Positions 29,865 to 40,905 of a DNA stretch of 64,000 nucleotides are shown here, in pieces. The position numbers were made by a program, and so were the translations under genes. A model generated the notes under the pieces. That model saw only the letters and a list, made by a program, of their open reading frames with translations. It was not told where the DNA came from and made no database searches. This DNA is from Pseudoips prasinana (taxonomy: Eukaryota > Arthropoda > Insecta > Lepidoptera > Nolidae), in the NCBI GenBank assembly GCA_951640165.1, contig OX621249.1:7987001-8051000 (forward strand). The letters run 5' to 3'. The stretch's first letter is position 1. The number at the start of each line of letters is the position of its first letter.

Positions 29865-29942
29865 TGCGGTGGCGGAACCGTTAACGCACATGGATCCGGA
29901 TACCTTGTGGTCGTGGGTTCGATTCCCACCAGCACCAAATTT
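29865..29942 (+). mobile_element. SINE tRNA-like head
   Basis: GTGCGGTGGCGGAACCGTTAA and GTGGTCGTGGGTTCGATTCCC are A- and B-box-like, but acceptor and anticodon stems do not form a canonical tRNA, so it is treated as a SINE head. Confidence 0.5.
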
Positions 29943-30071
29943 ATACAATTCATTTTAAAGATGTCTGAATGATGACCGATTCTATTAAGTTTTTAACTAC
30001 CGGTAATTAAGTTCTCTTGAAGCCTCAATTTTCGAGGCATGGAGGTTAGTTCTTAACTAACACGACGCGCC

Positions 30072-30240
30072 GAATGGCGTGGTTGATAGATACTAGCTTT
30101 TCACGACGCAAGTCGTGGGTTCGATTCCCACTGCGGACAGATACTTGTGTGCATTTATAATGGTAGTTTGTCCTGAGTTTGACTATTATTAATTGTCTAG
30201 TAACGCTTAAAGCTTAGTTTGGACTACACGGCACCGTGTG
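30072..30240 (+). mobile_element. SINE-C, shortened
   Basis: Head (AAGTCGTGGGTTCGATTCCC), then CTTGTGTGCATTTATAATGG, TCCTGAGTTTGACTATT and AAGCTTAGTTTGGACTACAC. An internal deletion shortens the body. Confidence 0.65.
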
Positions 30241-30271
30241 ATATGTCCTGGATATATATTTATTGAAGAGA

Positions 30272-30330
30272 TGTTTGTGGGAGTCCTTTGTCTGGCTGCC
30301 GTAAGACGTCTCTTTCGGCTGATTTTAGAG
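30272..30330 (+). mobile_element. RTE1 3' terminus, decayed
   Basis: TGGGAGTCCTTTGTCTGGCT and AAGACGTCTCTTTCGGCTGA parallel the last codons of the RTE1 ORF. Confidence 0.55.
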
Positions 30331-30409
30331 GAGAGATGAGAAAGACGTGTTACAGGCAGCGTAGATTAGTAGTAGTATTTTTTGTATGTGTACACATGTT
30401 TATGCAAAT

Positions 30410-30452
30410 AAATGCTTGCTTACTTACTTACTTACTTACTACTTACTTACTA
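30410..30452. repeat. (TTAC)n microsatellite
   Basis: About nine tetranucleotide units with one slip. Confidence 0.95.
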
Positions 30453-30489
30453 GAGTATGATAGCTCTTTACCCTCAGGTGATCTGTAGA

Positions 30490-30690
30490 CCACATCTCAT
30501 CCCATGGGGGGCGTAGAAGTGGACTCGAGGGAATATCTACCAGAGGACGGGCAGCAGCTTTACTCTGTGTACTATGATTATCATACTGCGATCACCGACC
30601 CTTTGCCAAGCGTGATGATTATGGCATATAAGAATCGTCTTTGGGGAGGTTTTTGTTCAGCAGTGGACTTTTTACAGCTGTAATGAGAGT
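30490..30690 (+). repeat. RTE2 3' tail
   Basis: CATCTCATCCCATGGGGGGC, CGAGGGAATATCTACCAGAG, GACGGGCAGCAGC, CTGCGATCACCGACCCTTTG and TGTTCAGCAGTGGACTTTTT in family order. The (ATG)n end is decayed. Confidence 0.7.
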
Positions 30691-30911
30691 GAGAGACCTG
30701 TAGTAGAACACGTAAAGCAATTGTACCTTCACCTGACCTTTCTCCAGTTATGCCGGGTAACCTAGGTTTAAAGAAAAGCTATCTAATCGAGAAACAATAT
30801 ACTTAAGTATCCAAACGTTTAACGCTCTTTCTTATTTACATATTCGAAATGACTTTTTTACATTAGATGTCGTAAATTCAGAATAAACGGGTCTTTTAGG
30901 GACATAAAAGG

Positions 30912-31268
30912 TTAGTCGTTACACGATTTAGATCCTAAAGGGAACAACATTAACATTTTTGGTATTGTACCCGTAACCTTAAAGTAATAGATAGACATAG
31001 TTGTATAGTTAAGAGGAATTGCTACTGCCGCGACACTCTCGTTCTCCACATATGTATGTGTGAAAAGAAAATAATCATACAAAATCGATGTTTCGTATTC
31101 CCAAACTACTCTACCTCCAAATCTGAATTGATTGGAATGTTTCTTCAGTAAATGAACAACAAGAAATGAAATAAGCTTGACAATCTCTTTTGTAGTTTTC
31201 TTTGCCTTTATTTTCGGCAGTAAATAGCTAATTAGGATCAGAACTTCTGTTAAAAATCCTATAACCAT
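30912..31268 (-). CDS. Unrecognised 118-codon open frame
   Basis: ATG at 31268, stop at 30912. The N-terminus is hydrophobic (VIGFLTEVLILISYLLP, one possible membrane segment), followed by a Lys-rich stretch and a second hydrophobic part (FLVVHLL). No family is recognised, and there are no splice sites or neighbours that support a gene. An alternative frame (31440-31228) overlaps without a true ATG. Either may be chance in AT-rich DNA. This is the longest non-repeat frame outside transposons, so it is listed with low confidence. Confidence 0.2.
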   Translation of the reverse strand: MVIGFLTEVLILISYLLPKIKAKKTTKEIVKLISFLVVHLLKKHSNQFRFGGRVVWEYETSILYDYFLFTHTYVENESVAAVAIPLNYTTMSIYYFKVTGTIPKMLMLFPLGSKSCND

Positions 31269-31519
31269 AATAATTCAACAATCGATGATGGTAATTCATG
31301 ATGGTGGGAATATTGCCAGGGAACGCAGAACGTTTTTCGTCCGTTGCAATAGGGTGGCTCACAGGTTTGCACATGATAGGTGAAGATATCTCTAACATGA
31401 CTGAGATTAACATGATAACATGATTTAGATTAACGCGCACGGTAACGGGGGTGCTACGTCACCCCATGATAATAATTTTAATAAAAAAAACTTATTTAAT
31501 GAAAGATAAAACTTTTTAT

Positions 31520-32270
31520 TGAAATGAAATGAAATTTATTCAGCATGCCTCGTTGGTCTAGCGGTAGCGTGTTCACCCGCAGAAAACTCGGTCCTGGGTT
31601 CAAATCCCGGGTCGGGCCAAAAGTTTTTTTTCTGTTAAAAGAAAAAATTCTCAGCATCAGCCCTAAGTCTGGGAGTTGGCAGTATTATACTCCCGTGCCT
31701 CGGAGAGCACGTGAAGCCGTTGGTCCTGTACCTGACCTCTTTCCGGTCGTGTCGCTAGGCGTCCCATCGGATCATGAGAGTGATTGAATAGAAAGTGCTC
31801 CTGTGTTTGCGCACACACTTGAGCACTATAATATGTCCCGCGCAGATGGCTAATCTCTATTGAGACTGGCAGCCGAAATTCGGCTAAGAGGAGATTATTA
31901 TTATTATTAACATGCAATTGTACTTGTCAAGCTCACAATGTAGTACATAAACATAGTGGATAGTATAAAAGTTAAAATAAAAAATATTAGTTCGTCCGTG
32001 CGGTTTGTTTTATCGTACATATTTTCTGAAATCCTGAAATAAATAACACAAGTTACTAATCTATTATTTTGAAATTTAGTTCTACTATATTAAAATTAAA
32101 GAATGGAAGACTAAAGCAAAAAGATGAAATTCTAAATGAGGGAGTGATCACATCCACGGGATCACCGATCACGCGTTAAGGGGTCAAAGCGATCCTCGCC
32201 GCTGAGAAACCTATTTAGCCCTATTTAGCCTGCGGCTTTCTCTAGCTACCTAGGTGGACGACCTAAAGGA
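31520..32270 (+). repeat. Repeat E, second copy, split by SINE-A
   Basis: Left end (GAAATGAAATTTATTCAG, 31524-31541), then SINE-A, then 31906-32270: GTACTTGTCAAGCTCACAAT, ACTATATTAAAATTAAAG, GGATCACCGATCACGCGTTA AGGGG and CTCTAGCTACCTAGGTGG. The same order as 12236-13960. Confidence 0.7.
31543..31905 (+). mobile_element. SINE-A, full-length reference copy
   Basis: The tRNA-like head GCCTCGTTGGTCTAGCGG and GGGTTCAAATCCCGGGTC carries intact-looking A- and B-boxes. The ~290-bp body includes CGGAGAGCACGTGAAGCC, TTTCCGGTCGTGTCGCTAG and AATTCGGCTAAGAGGAG, and ends in (ATT)n at 31888-31905. CATGC flanks both sides (31543-31547 and 31908-31912), a possible short target duplication. Confidence 0.85.
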
Positions 32271-32429
32271 ACATTCTTCTTGAGATCAATGAGTAACTAA
32301 ATGATACTAGATAAAAAAAAATGTTTTTGGCAATTTAAATACATTTGAGACAAATTTCCACACGATGTTCAATTAGTTGTTAAGGTAAATTTGACTCCAG
32401 ACCTCGTTTCATGTGCGGCTCGGCTAACT

Positions 32430-32715
32430 GCAATGCTAGTTTTGAGGGTTTCGTAGCCAAATGGCAAAAAAAGGAACCCTTATAGATTCGTCATGTCTGT
32501 CTCTCTGTCTGTCCGTCCGTCCGTGTGTCACAGCCACTTTTTTCTGAAACTATAAGAGCTGTGCCGAAAATTGTTTTGAACGAGATCTAGTAAGTTGTTT
32601 TTTTTAATACGTCATAAATGGTAAACAACAATTTACCTTTCATTTAATCAACTGAAATACTTGATGCTACGGAACCCTTCACGGGCGAGTCCGACTCGCA
32701 CTTGGCTGCTTTTTT
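32430..32715 (+). repeat. Repeat D, internally deleted copy
   Basis: GTTTCGTAGCCAAATGGCAA, (CTGT)n/(CCGT)n, then directly AACGAGATCTAGTAAGTTG and the terminal GGGCGAGTCCGACTCGCACT. About 300 bp of the 17465-18045 copy are missing. Confidence 0.75.
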
Positions 32716-32825
32716 TTTTAAGAAAACTGCTTCTATATTTAATAGCTGGCATGTTCGGATGCTTAGCTTCTACATAGAGTTGATCCCTACTTGATAATAA
32801 TTGATCTTTGATCTTGAAAAACCTA

Positions 32826-33032
32826 CGTAAATAGTAACAGGGGTGACGCAAAACACCGCACACATACCTGTAACATGAAATCGAATTGTTGTTGCTCTCA
32901 CCGCGCAACGGGTACTGGCGGCTCACGCTAAGACAAGAGAATACACAAATGCTTGAGCGATACGGCAAATAAATTTCGATAAATCGGCGCGTGATTGTTC
33001 ACGTACGGTGTTGGTCCACCCCTGTTACCATC
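32826..33032. mobile_element. Candidate MITE
   Basis: GTAACAGGGGTGACGCAAAA at the left pairs imperfectly with GGTGTTGGTCCACCCCTGTT AC at the right (first ~12 bp perfect: GTAACAGGGGTG). The interior is GC-richer than the flanks. One copy only, no clear duplication. Confidence 0.4.
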
Positions 33033-33045
33033 CTAAAGTTAAGAC

Positions 33046-33175
33046 TTCATCATCATCATCATATCCCTCCCCTAAAAATCTCCCCATTTGCTGGTTTTGC
33101 GCTACACGTATCCAGCGACTTCCAGCGACCTTCACAAGATCATCGGCTTCTCTTGTGGTCACCACTCGACATTTA
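33046..33175 (-). mobile_element. RTE1 3' terminus
   Basis: (CATCAT)n, AAAAATCTCCCCATTTGCTG, GTTTTGCGCTACACGTATCC and CACAAGATCATCGGCTTCTC. A middle section is deleted. Confidence 0.75.
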
Positions 33176-33269
33176 AGATTGTTAAGTATTTTACACGTGC
33201 AACCTGTCGGCAAACTTCAGACAATTGTAATACAGAGCCTTTCAGGTCCAAAATAATAATGAATTAAAG

Positions 33270-33640
33270 ATTTTAGTAGCCCTGCCGTGTTTCTGTAACA
33301 CTTCATCTATGTTTTCTGTGACGCAAACAGACGGTTTGCAATTATACAAAAACGTAGAACTTCGGTCCTATGTGCTTACGAATTATGCGGCACCAAGCAC
33401 TAATAGAATTGAATAGGGATATAATGGTCCGCAAGTTAGGCCTCCTCAAATATAATTACATGAAATTGGTCCTACATATATTTAATGTATACACACTACA
33501 ATTTCAATGTAAATATCTTAAATTTTAATGTAATACTTTAAATATTTGCACGACGTATTCTGTCGAATACAGTGACACAAAAATATAATACTATCAAATG
33601 TATTCTCGCAAATAAAGAGTTCATTCATTCATTTATTCAT
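33270..33640 (+). repeat. Probable LINE 3' end with (ATTC)n tail
   Basis: Sequence ends ATTCTCGCAAATAAAGAGTTCATTC followed by (ATTC)n at 33622-33650. A polyadenylation-like AATAAA directly before a simple repeat is the usual form of Jockey/I-type LINE ends. No readable ORF. Confidence 0.45.
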
Positions 33641-33650
33641 CCATTCATAC

Positions 33651-34902
33651 GCTTATTTAAAATTTTTTCGTCGTAATTATTTAAGGTATATTTACTTAAA
33701 TATTATTCTGTAATTTTCTTATTTTATGGAATTTAGTGAGAAAAGAGATAAACATCATTATTATAATCGTGACACCCACTGTGTCTTGTCGTGCCAAAAA
33801 GTGGGTTGTCTCTTATAGTCATGAACGAAAGTGATTACCTGTTCTGCAACCTGATGCCACCTAAATAATATTATATATTGATAATATGTTACTACGCTAA
33901 AACGACAGCTAGTAATTGCTCTTAACGACTATCTACTGATTTTAGGCAGGCGGGGCGCCACTTGTACTTTTACGTGACGAAAATTCATTTTAATTAATAT
34001 TCATGAATGAACAAGGGTGTAATCTTAAATTGAATGGTTTCGTTAAGAATTTAAAGTGAACTTTCTACTTTTTAACATCTTTTTGTTTATTGGTTCTGCA
34101 TATTTTATGATTTTCTACAAAATTACGCGTGCCATAAAGACATTTTATATATTATTTTTTTTGTATTAATTAGCCCGATGTCGTCGTTAATTTTATACGT
34201 TTCATATTTTTTATATTTGTCTCTATTCAGCTGTTCAATGTTACGTTTTGTCTCGTCTCAATGTGTTTAAGAGTTTCAGCATTATTATTTTTAAAGAATC
34301 TCTTTATTTTCGAATTGATTAATTTTGAATTGCGATTGATTTCGACCTAGACCTTTTAATCGGTTAAAAGGTGAATTTACAGACAAATTTGAAGTCTAAA
34401 AAATGACCAACTGTAAAATTGATCGGTTTTTTATTATTTTATATAATTATTCTCGCCGCTGGATTCAGATTCAAGTCATATATTCCGTAAATATTACATT
34501 TGTGAGAATCTTCAATATTTTGTATCGCTTCGTACATTACATTTTAAATTATTGCATGCAAAATTTAAATTAATTGTTATCTTATCGCGTTTTATAATTT
34601 TTTGTCTTATCTATCTTAATTCGCTGTAGGCATGGTTACATGTATAGATAGGTAGTACATAATATTAAATGTTCTCCATACTCCTACCCTAAGTGGGCAT
34701 GTGAATAATAATTAAATAATTAAACATATTGTAGGTATCAATCATATATCACCAGAAATCTATTTTTTGTACAATCTATATCTACATTTTCAATACTACC
34801 CAATATTAATATTAGTAATTAATTATAAATAATACTTTATTAACACATACATTATCCATTATATCCATGTATTGGATATTTTACTAAAAAAGTATTAATT
34901 TC
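33651..34902. other. Gap: long AT-rich stretch, no gene recognised
   Basis: About 1.25 kb, very AT-rich, without any repeat family, TIR or coding signal I can recognise. It is the longest featureless stretch of the window. Confidence 0.5.
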
Positions 34903-35135
34903 ATCATGTCAGCGGAATTACGTCCACAGCTGGACATAGGCCTCCCCAAAAGACCTGCGCAATTAGTTCATAATTTGGAGGGATTTCCCATAATCGCCAC
35001 GATTGGCAGTTGGGTTGGCCATCGCAGTATGATGGTCATTGCACACAGAGAGGCCCTGCTGCCCGTCCTCTGCTAGATATTCCCTCGATTCCACGTCTAT
35101 GACCCGACGGGATGAGATCTCTCTACCTCTAGACC
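34903..35135 (-). repeat. RTE2 3' tail
   Basis: CATCATGTCAGCGGAATTAC GTCCACAGCTGGAC, ATAATCGCCACGATTGGCAG, CATCGCAGTATGATGGTCAT, CTGCTGCCCGTCCTCTGCTA and GATATTCCCTCGATTCCACG: the RTE2 tail reversed. Confidence 0.75.
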
Positions 35136-35262
35136 TCAGAACGAGGCAGCGAAACATATGAGTGAACACCACAAAAGAACCGTAACTATTTAAAGTATGT
35201 AAACTACTTAAAGTGCGACCGTCGTTATTTCCGTCATAATAATAATATCTTAATATAGACAG

Positions 35263-35525
35263 AACCATTGACAATATGTAGTAAAAATATTAGACTTAAA
35301 CTAGATAATTAAACATAATCTCTTGACAATAACTTGATACGAGCTAGCTAAATATCATTGCTACAATAAAATAAATTTTATATGTTTTCATACAATGTGT
35401 ACCTAAATATCTATGTTACTAGAAATAATAATGTATACAAGTTCTATATTACTACAAACATGTTCTGACTATTTACAAGCGCTTTTTTAAAGTCTACGTG
35501 AATAAAAACCTTTTTTATTTTATTT
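35263..35525 (+). mobile_element. tail-A copy
   Basis: ACAATATGTAGTAAAAATAT, TTGACAATAACTTGATACGA, GTGTACCTAAATATCTATG and the 3' AAGTCTACGTGAATAAAAAC. Uninterrupted, so it is a good reference for the split copy at 1066-1586. Confidence 0.85.
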
Positions 35526-35827
35526 ATAAATTACTTGTACCTATCAAGAATACAAAGGCGTAGGTAGGTACTACGAAACTAAATTACTTACAATCTCAGT
35601 CATGTTGCTCTTAATTGACTTAACCGCTAAAATGTTACAAATAATTACTTTGCTTCTACTACGAGTAGTATACAGACTTAAGGCTAACCACAGATTTTGC
35701 GTACGGTACAAGTACTTCAGAGATCGGTTATGCTTTTGTTTTCTTAATAATGAACACCTTGTCGAATTTAGCCCATAAAGGCCGGTCCCATGCCATATTC
35801 TGTATCTTCTTTTGAAAAAGTCAACGC
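35526..35827. other. Gap: no gene recognised
   Basis: Nothing identified. Confidence 0.4.
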
Positions 35828-35927
35828 CCGCACTAGGGAATTTAATCCCTGTGTCGCGGGGTACTTTACAAACATATAATGAACGGACACAAATTACATC
35901 CAGACTCAGAACAACCCAATTAGAATA
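35828..35927 (-). mobile_element. SINE-B 3' half
   Basis: GCCCGCACTAGGGAATTTAA, TCCCTGTGTCGCGGGGTACT and CATCCAGACTCAGAACAACC: reversed SINE-B body. Confidence 0.75.
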
Positions 35928-36596
35928 TTATGTTGTAATCATAATACATACGATGAATTTTTAATTTAACATATATATTCATTATTGTTTACTAAATTAG
36001 TTTCTTGGAATAAAGTTTATTTTTCTTTATTTTGTATTGAATGATGGAATTTGTATGAATACGAATAAAACTGCGATTTATAAGTCTTATTACTTCGACT
36101 TACGGTCCATTTCAATTGGTTTTGACTCTAAAGGGTTGATATGACAATAATTTCCGTAGTTTTAACTATTTTGTAATAAAAAATTACCTATATTAAAAAT
36201 GATATAAATCGATTCAGTAAAGGATTCTGAACAAACTATTTTCAGGAAGTGCGTTAATTATGTTACATGTTGTATATACATATATAAAGGATGAAGCCAG
36301 TTGTATGTCTCTTAAATCAGTAATCATATTTAGAACACATCCACAATTGTAGAGCAAACTAAGGTTTCTCAGGGTACGAGTCCCGAAAATAAAAGGTATC
36401 CGTTGGTTACTTACAAAGTAAAATTTCATTCCTAATTTCAAGTTTCAAGTCAGGTACATATTTGAATGATTCATGAAGCGCCTTTTTTATAATATCAATC
36501 GGATTATTAAACGAAAATCATATTATCTCCGCCGCCCATATTGATCAATATAATATAATAGTGCTTCTAGCCAATTTTCAGCTACAGTCACCAGTC
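35928..36596. other. Gap: no gene recognised
   Basis: AT-rich; a 75-codon minus-strand frame at 36214-36441 shows no domain. Confidence 0.45.
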
Positions 36597-36599
36597 TTA

Positions 36600-36837
36600 G
36601 GGCCAGCGCAGACAAAAAGGAGCGCAGCGGAGAGGATTTTATTAAAGCATTAGGAAATCAACTTTAAAATTATAGAAATAAAGTGCATTATGCTTGAACC
36701 TAACATAAAATGCTCGCGCGGTCCCGGGCATATAATGTTTAAGCATATATGAACTTTATTTATATAATTTTAAAGTTGATTTCCTAATGCTTTAATAAAA
36801 TCCTCTCCGCTGTGCTCCTCTCTGTCTGCGCTGGCCC
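36600..36837. mobile_element. Long-TIR MITE with TTA duplication
   Basis: Starts GGGCCAGCGCAGACAAAAAG and ends with the complement (CTCTCTGTCTGCGCTGGCCC). Inverted arms run ~85 bp with few mismatches (AAAATCCTCTCCGCT, TTAAAGTTGATTTCCTAATG) around a ~65-bp core. TTA flanks both sides (36597-36599, 36838-36840), as for PIF/Harbinger elements. No ORF. Confidence 0.8.
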
Positions 36838-36984
36838 TTACACAGACTTGTCACCAACACTGGATATTACAGTCCAAGAGTGCTGTAATACAGGTGTTTT
36901 CTTGTCAAATAAATCCTTATAACATATTTTGATCCAACTCCTTAACCTGCGGTTAAGGGTGCTTTTCCAGCAGAGATGATCTAT

Positions 36985-37240
36985 GACGGGCTGGTTATCG
37001 TGGTTGGTAAATGCTTGCCTTTCACGCCACAGGTCGTGGGTTCGATTCCCACCCGGGACAGATATTTGTGTGCATGAACATGTCTGTTTATCCTGAGTCT
37101 GGGTGTAAATCTATATAAGTATATTCACAAAAAAATAGTATATGTAATATACCAGTTATTTGGTTTTCATAGTACAAGCTCTGCTCAGTTTGGGATCAGA
37201 TGGATCAGTGTGTGATTAATGTCCCAGGATATTATTCAGC
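36985..37240 (+). mobile_element. SINE-C, near full-length
   Basis: GGTCGTGGGTTCGATTCCCA (B-box), ATTTGTGTGCATGAACATGT, ATCCTGAGTCTGGGTGTAAA, AGTTTGGGATCAGATGG and TGTCCCAGGATATTATT at the end. Confidence 0.85.
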
Positions 37241-37439
37241 TGTCTTGCGATGATGTGAAAGCTAAGATACTATGTAACCGCTTCCACTGATGCTAATCTA
37301 TTTACGAGGGCGAGTAAGATCTGCTACGAAGATGCGCCGGCGCGCCGCGTGAGGAAGCCGTGAGAGTGCCAACTATAGATACTTTGCTCTACACATAGCA
37401 ACACCACTCGCGACTATCCATAGCACACATCCATAGCAG

Positions 37440-37548
37440 GTATTTAGTAATATAAAAGTATGTTTACCAGTTATCTGGCTGCCATAGTACAGGCGCTGCC
37501 TAGTTTGGGATAAGATCGCAGTGCGTTAGGTGCCCCAAGATATTTATT
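37440..37548 (+). mobile_element. SINE-C 3' half
   Basis: GTATGTTTACCAGTTATCTG, GCTGCCATAGTACAGGCGCT, GCCTAGTTTGGGATAAGATC. The next Helitron begins 13 bp later. Confidence 0.7.
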
Positions 37549-37561
37549 AATTTATTTGCTA

Positions 37562-37866
37562 CTAGCTGTGCCCCGCGGTTTTACCCGCATTAAACTTTAT
37601 AAATTATCACAGCTCCTCCCCTGTAGGTGATAGCATGATAATATGTAGCCTATATGTTGACCCGACCTCTTAGTAATATTCGTGCAAAATTTGAAGTAAA
37701 TCCATGCAGTACTTTTTGGGTTTAGCCCGGACATACATACAGACAAAAATTCTAAAAACTATATTTTTGGCTTCGTTATCGATTGTAGATCACGCCCGAA
37801 ATATCCTTTTAAAAAAATATTCAATGTACAGTTTTGACTTTCCTACGATTTTATTATATGTATAGA
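37562..37866 (-). mobile_element. Non-autonomous Helitron, 305 bp
   Basis: Reversed relative of 8911-9223. CTAG with the adjacent CTGTGCCCCGCGG marks the 3' end at 37562, and TATATGTATAGA at 37855-37866 is the complement of the 5' TC end. Flanked by A (37561) and T (37867) with no duplication. No ORF. Confidence 0.85.
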
Positions 37867-38764
37867 TTTGTATGAAAACGAATACAGAGAATCATAAATT
37901 CGAACTTGAATTTGTTTGTACACATTTACTCCTTAATATCATCATGAAATATTGCATACAAGTCATTTTATATACAGAAAAGGATATCGATATAGGCACC
38001 TTTCATTTAAATAAAAATACTGTTCCCGAGGGATAAACCAGTCACAGCCGCGGGTGCAAAGCTAGTAACCGTATTAAATGCGAAAAATGTCACCATAATA
38101 ACCACGCGAAAGCCTTTAATGAGCTGAAACCGTGAACAAATTCCACTGGCATTATGCCTCATGTAGAGTGATACCCGCAATTCGTCATTTTCTATTTTTC
38201 CTCATATAAATGTGGTTAACTTAATGCTTGACGACATCGCATTAATGGGGCCACGAAATGTGCTGAAGAGTTACGAAATTCTTTGATATGATTTTGGAAG
38301 GCCTTCTTTTTTAAGAATCTATAGCAATCAAAATTTTATCTGCCCAAAACTTTACTACGAATAACGCTTTATCTGTAGCACCCAGAAGGTCAGGGGTGCA
38401 CATGAGGAACCTCTCCAAGTGATGTGCCGTTTAATTTGTACGTCTGCACCATGAGCAGTCAGTAAGACCCACTTTGACTAGCAAATTATTCAATTCAATT
38501 TATTTGTTACGAACATAGGTACATTAATAATACAGATATATTTCAAGGTGTTAGGGAAATTTTTGTATCACTATGTTCAGCCGGTTAGGGCATGCAACTG
38601 GATTTAATATATATGTCACGTGACTTTACTACATAAAGTTTATTTTATTTTATTATTTAAATAATTTCAACGCGCGATGTTAATCCCAAGGTCATAGTAG
38701 GCTAGCCTTGCCTGATAGGAAGTACAGAAGGCATGAGATGGAAGACCCTATTTAATAATAATAA
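37867..38764. other. Gap: no gene; one more Helitron-like end
   Basis: GCCGCGGGTGCAAAGCTAG followed by T at 38047-38066 is another Helitron-type 3' end. ATTCAATTCAATTTATTTG near 38487 resembles a LINE tail also seen inside the transposase at 62043. Otherwise unassigned. Confidence 0.4.
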
Positions 38765-38952
38765 TAATATTTAGGGACAATGTCACACAGATCATCCTAG
38801 CCCCAAACTAAGCAAAGCTTGTACTATGGGTACCAGGCGACGATATAAATACTTATATAGATAGATAAATACTCAAATACATAGAAAACATCCATGACAC
38901 AGAAACAAATATTCGAGCTGATCACACAAATATTTGCACTTACCGGGATTCT
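38765..38952 (-). mobile_element. SINE-C, 5'-truncated
   Basis: (AAT)n, GGGACAATGTCACACAGATC, CCTAGCCCCAAACTAAGCAA, GAAAACATCCATGACACAGA, CACTTACCGGGATTC. Gives the uninterrupted CCCCAAAC target of the P-like element at 15433. Confidence 0.8.
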
Positions 38953-39770
38953 TACTTATTATATTATTACTCGGGATTTCAAGGAAATAATCGAAGGTAT
39001 CCATTAAATAATCGACGGGACTTAGTTTTGAGGATAATATACAGCCATGATCAGACACCAAGGTAGTAGGACTATTTAGGTGCAATGTGCATTGTTTACC
39101 AATTTGCAGTAAGGTTTGTATTCTTGGGTATCTTTATTCCATGAAAAATTCTTTATATAAAGAAGCTATGGAAAAATATTTGGGGAACGAAAATATATTT
39201 TTATCCATTGAATAAGAAATAAAGACTGTGATTGGTCAAATAAAAAAAGTTGTGCAGCCCACTTACATGGTGGTGAACACCCATTTAAACTACATTTTAG
39301 ACATTTGTAGCCTATTTAAACTGAACATTATTGTTCATCACATAGGTTCGTAATAACCTTAATCCAGCCTTAAAACATAAATCTCGACCTAATTCGCAGA
39401 AACTCTACAAAGATATAAATTACAGAGGTTTGCGTTATGCTGTCTTTTCTGCTCTGTAATTGAAGCCCAACAATTAATTTAAGAACAATTCGAAGCCTCT
39501 ATTAGTGACCTATTATACAATGTTGATGTTTCCAAAGACATTTACAAAAGCAATCAAACTTGATCACAAAACACCCTCTATTTACTTACAGGCTGTTAAT
39601 TAAATTGTTAGATTTGTGTATTAATTACCCCTTTCGATTACAACAAACTTAATTGCTTCGTTGTCCTGTTCTATTGCTTTACGAAGGTCTACCATTGTTT
39701 TTAAATTAATTTCATTGGCTTACATTGGATGGCATCAGATAATGCAATACTACAAGCTTGGAGAAATTAT
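38953..39770. other. Gap: no gene recognised
   Basis: AT-rich; nothing identified. Confidence 0.45.
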
Positions 39771-39817
39771 TGAACCTTAAAAAAGTGACTTGTTGGGTAT
39801 ACACAAGTCACTTTTTC
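39771..39817. repeat. Small palindrome shared with the fold-back centre
   Basis: ACCTTAAAAAAGTGACTTGT TGGGTATAC then ACAAGTCACTTTTT. The same ~40-bp hairpin is the core of the 165-bp palindrome at 44376-44540. Confidence 0.8.
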
Positions 39818-39884
39818 ACGTATTTCAGTATTTAAAAGACAGTCCATTAAAATGTATCCTTTAAAATTCGCCAATAACACACGA

Positions 39885-40118
39885 TTTTTTGTTCTGCGCC
39901 GGTGTAATTTATTTATAATATACATGTATGTAATTAGACATATATGTATTAAGTATGTTTAACAATAGTTTGGTTTCCATAGTATAAACTCTGACTAGTT
40001 TGAAAACCGATGGCAGTGAGTTAGTTGTGCCAAAATATTTATTTATATGAATTTTCAGAACGTCATTTATCATTCTGCGTGTTTATTTTTCTTACCTTGC
40101 CAAGAATCGCAGACTATT
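39885..40118 (+). repeat. SINE-C body plus flank, inverted partner at 49402-49660
   Basis: SINE-C body (GCGCCGGTGTAATTTATTTA, TTTGGTTTCCATAGTATAAA) followed by 75 bp (CTGCGTGTTTATTTTTCTTA, CCTTGCCAAGAATCGCAGAC). The reverse complement of both parts occurs at 49402-49660. The preceding 39818-39878 also has its inverted partner at 50311-50368. Confidence 0.6.
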
Positions 40119-40439
40119 GTGTCAAATCCTGTAACAAAAGATTAATGGTTACAACAAACAAAGGTTTTATTCTTTCTTGTTTCTAATATTTGTATCAAGC
40201 ATTTTATAAAATAAAACTTTCGAATTATGTTTTTTTTATATAAGAGAACGCCGCACCACGGAAATAAATCTCTGTACTGCGGAAGACTTTCCCAACATGC
40301 AACTAATGGACACATAGCTTGTCTTGTCTTGGTTGGGGAGTACTTGCGTACAGAATTCGACCCTTCAGGATCTTTATTCCCATTAGTTTTTATTCTATCC
40401 TTAGAGCTCTGAATAAAGTCTGCACATAATTCAGCACGG
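40119..40439. other. Gap: no gene recognised
   Basis: Unassigned; a 61-codon frame at 40227-40412 has no domain. Confidence 0.4.
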
Positions 40440-40690
40440 TTGTTGGGGTAGATCCTTGTAGTCTCCTGGTTCAGGATATGCGAGCCTCAGGATTGCCATT
40501 CTGTGTATTGTCTTAACAATGTATCGCGTTTACATATTATATACAGCATTGCTTCATTTTCTTCCCCACAGGTCCTGCAGATCGGGCTATTCGTCAGTCC
40601 TAGTTTGTGTAGGTGATATTTGGTGCTGTAGTGGCCCGTAAATACTGCTACTATTAGTCGTAGCTGGTTTTTGCTGTACCTTCAACACAA
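40440..40690 (-). pseudogene. LINE C-terminal fragment with RNase H-adjacent knuckle
   Basis: Minus strand from 40680 reads LRLIVAVFTGHYSTKYHLHK LGLTNSPICRTCGEENEAML-type sequence: 'TGH...yHLhkmGl..sp.Cr.CgeenE...' is the segment after RNase H in I/R1-type LINE polyproteins. It carries stops soon after and is a dead fragment. Confidence 0.6.
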
Positions 40691-40829
40691 CGGACACACA
40701 GCACACCCAGACACAGAACAAGTATTATGGCTACCCGAAACAGAAGGGGGATAGTAGCAAGGTAGCTACTTTAACGACTGCATCTCAAATCATTTAGCAA
40801 GTGCGTCACCCACTTGCTCATTTGTCTTA

Positions 40830-40905
40830 CTTTCATATCGCCTTATGGGAAGTGATCATCGCCGCCCATGGAAACTCACAACACCAGAAGTGCAGCAAGC
40901 GCGGT
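40830..40905 (+). repeat. Short dispersed repeat
   Basis: ATGGGAAGTGATCATCGCCG, CCCATGGAAACTCACAACAC, CAGAAGTGCAGCAAGCGCG. Its wording resembles the repeat at 54918-55140 (GATGGTAAGTGGTCACCGTG GCC), and such units are common in moth genomes (recollection). Confidence 0.45.

Noticed and set aside
29865..29942. Functional tRNA gene
   Set aside because: A- and B-boxes are present but the cloverleaf arms do not pair properly; it resembles SINE heads elsewhere in the window.
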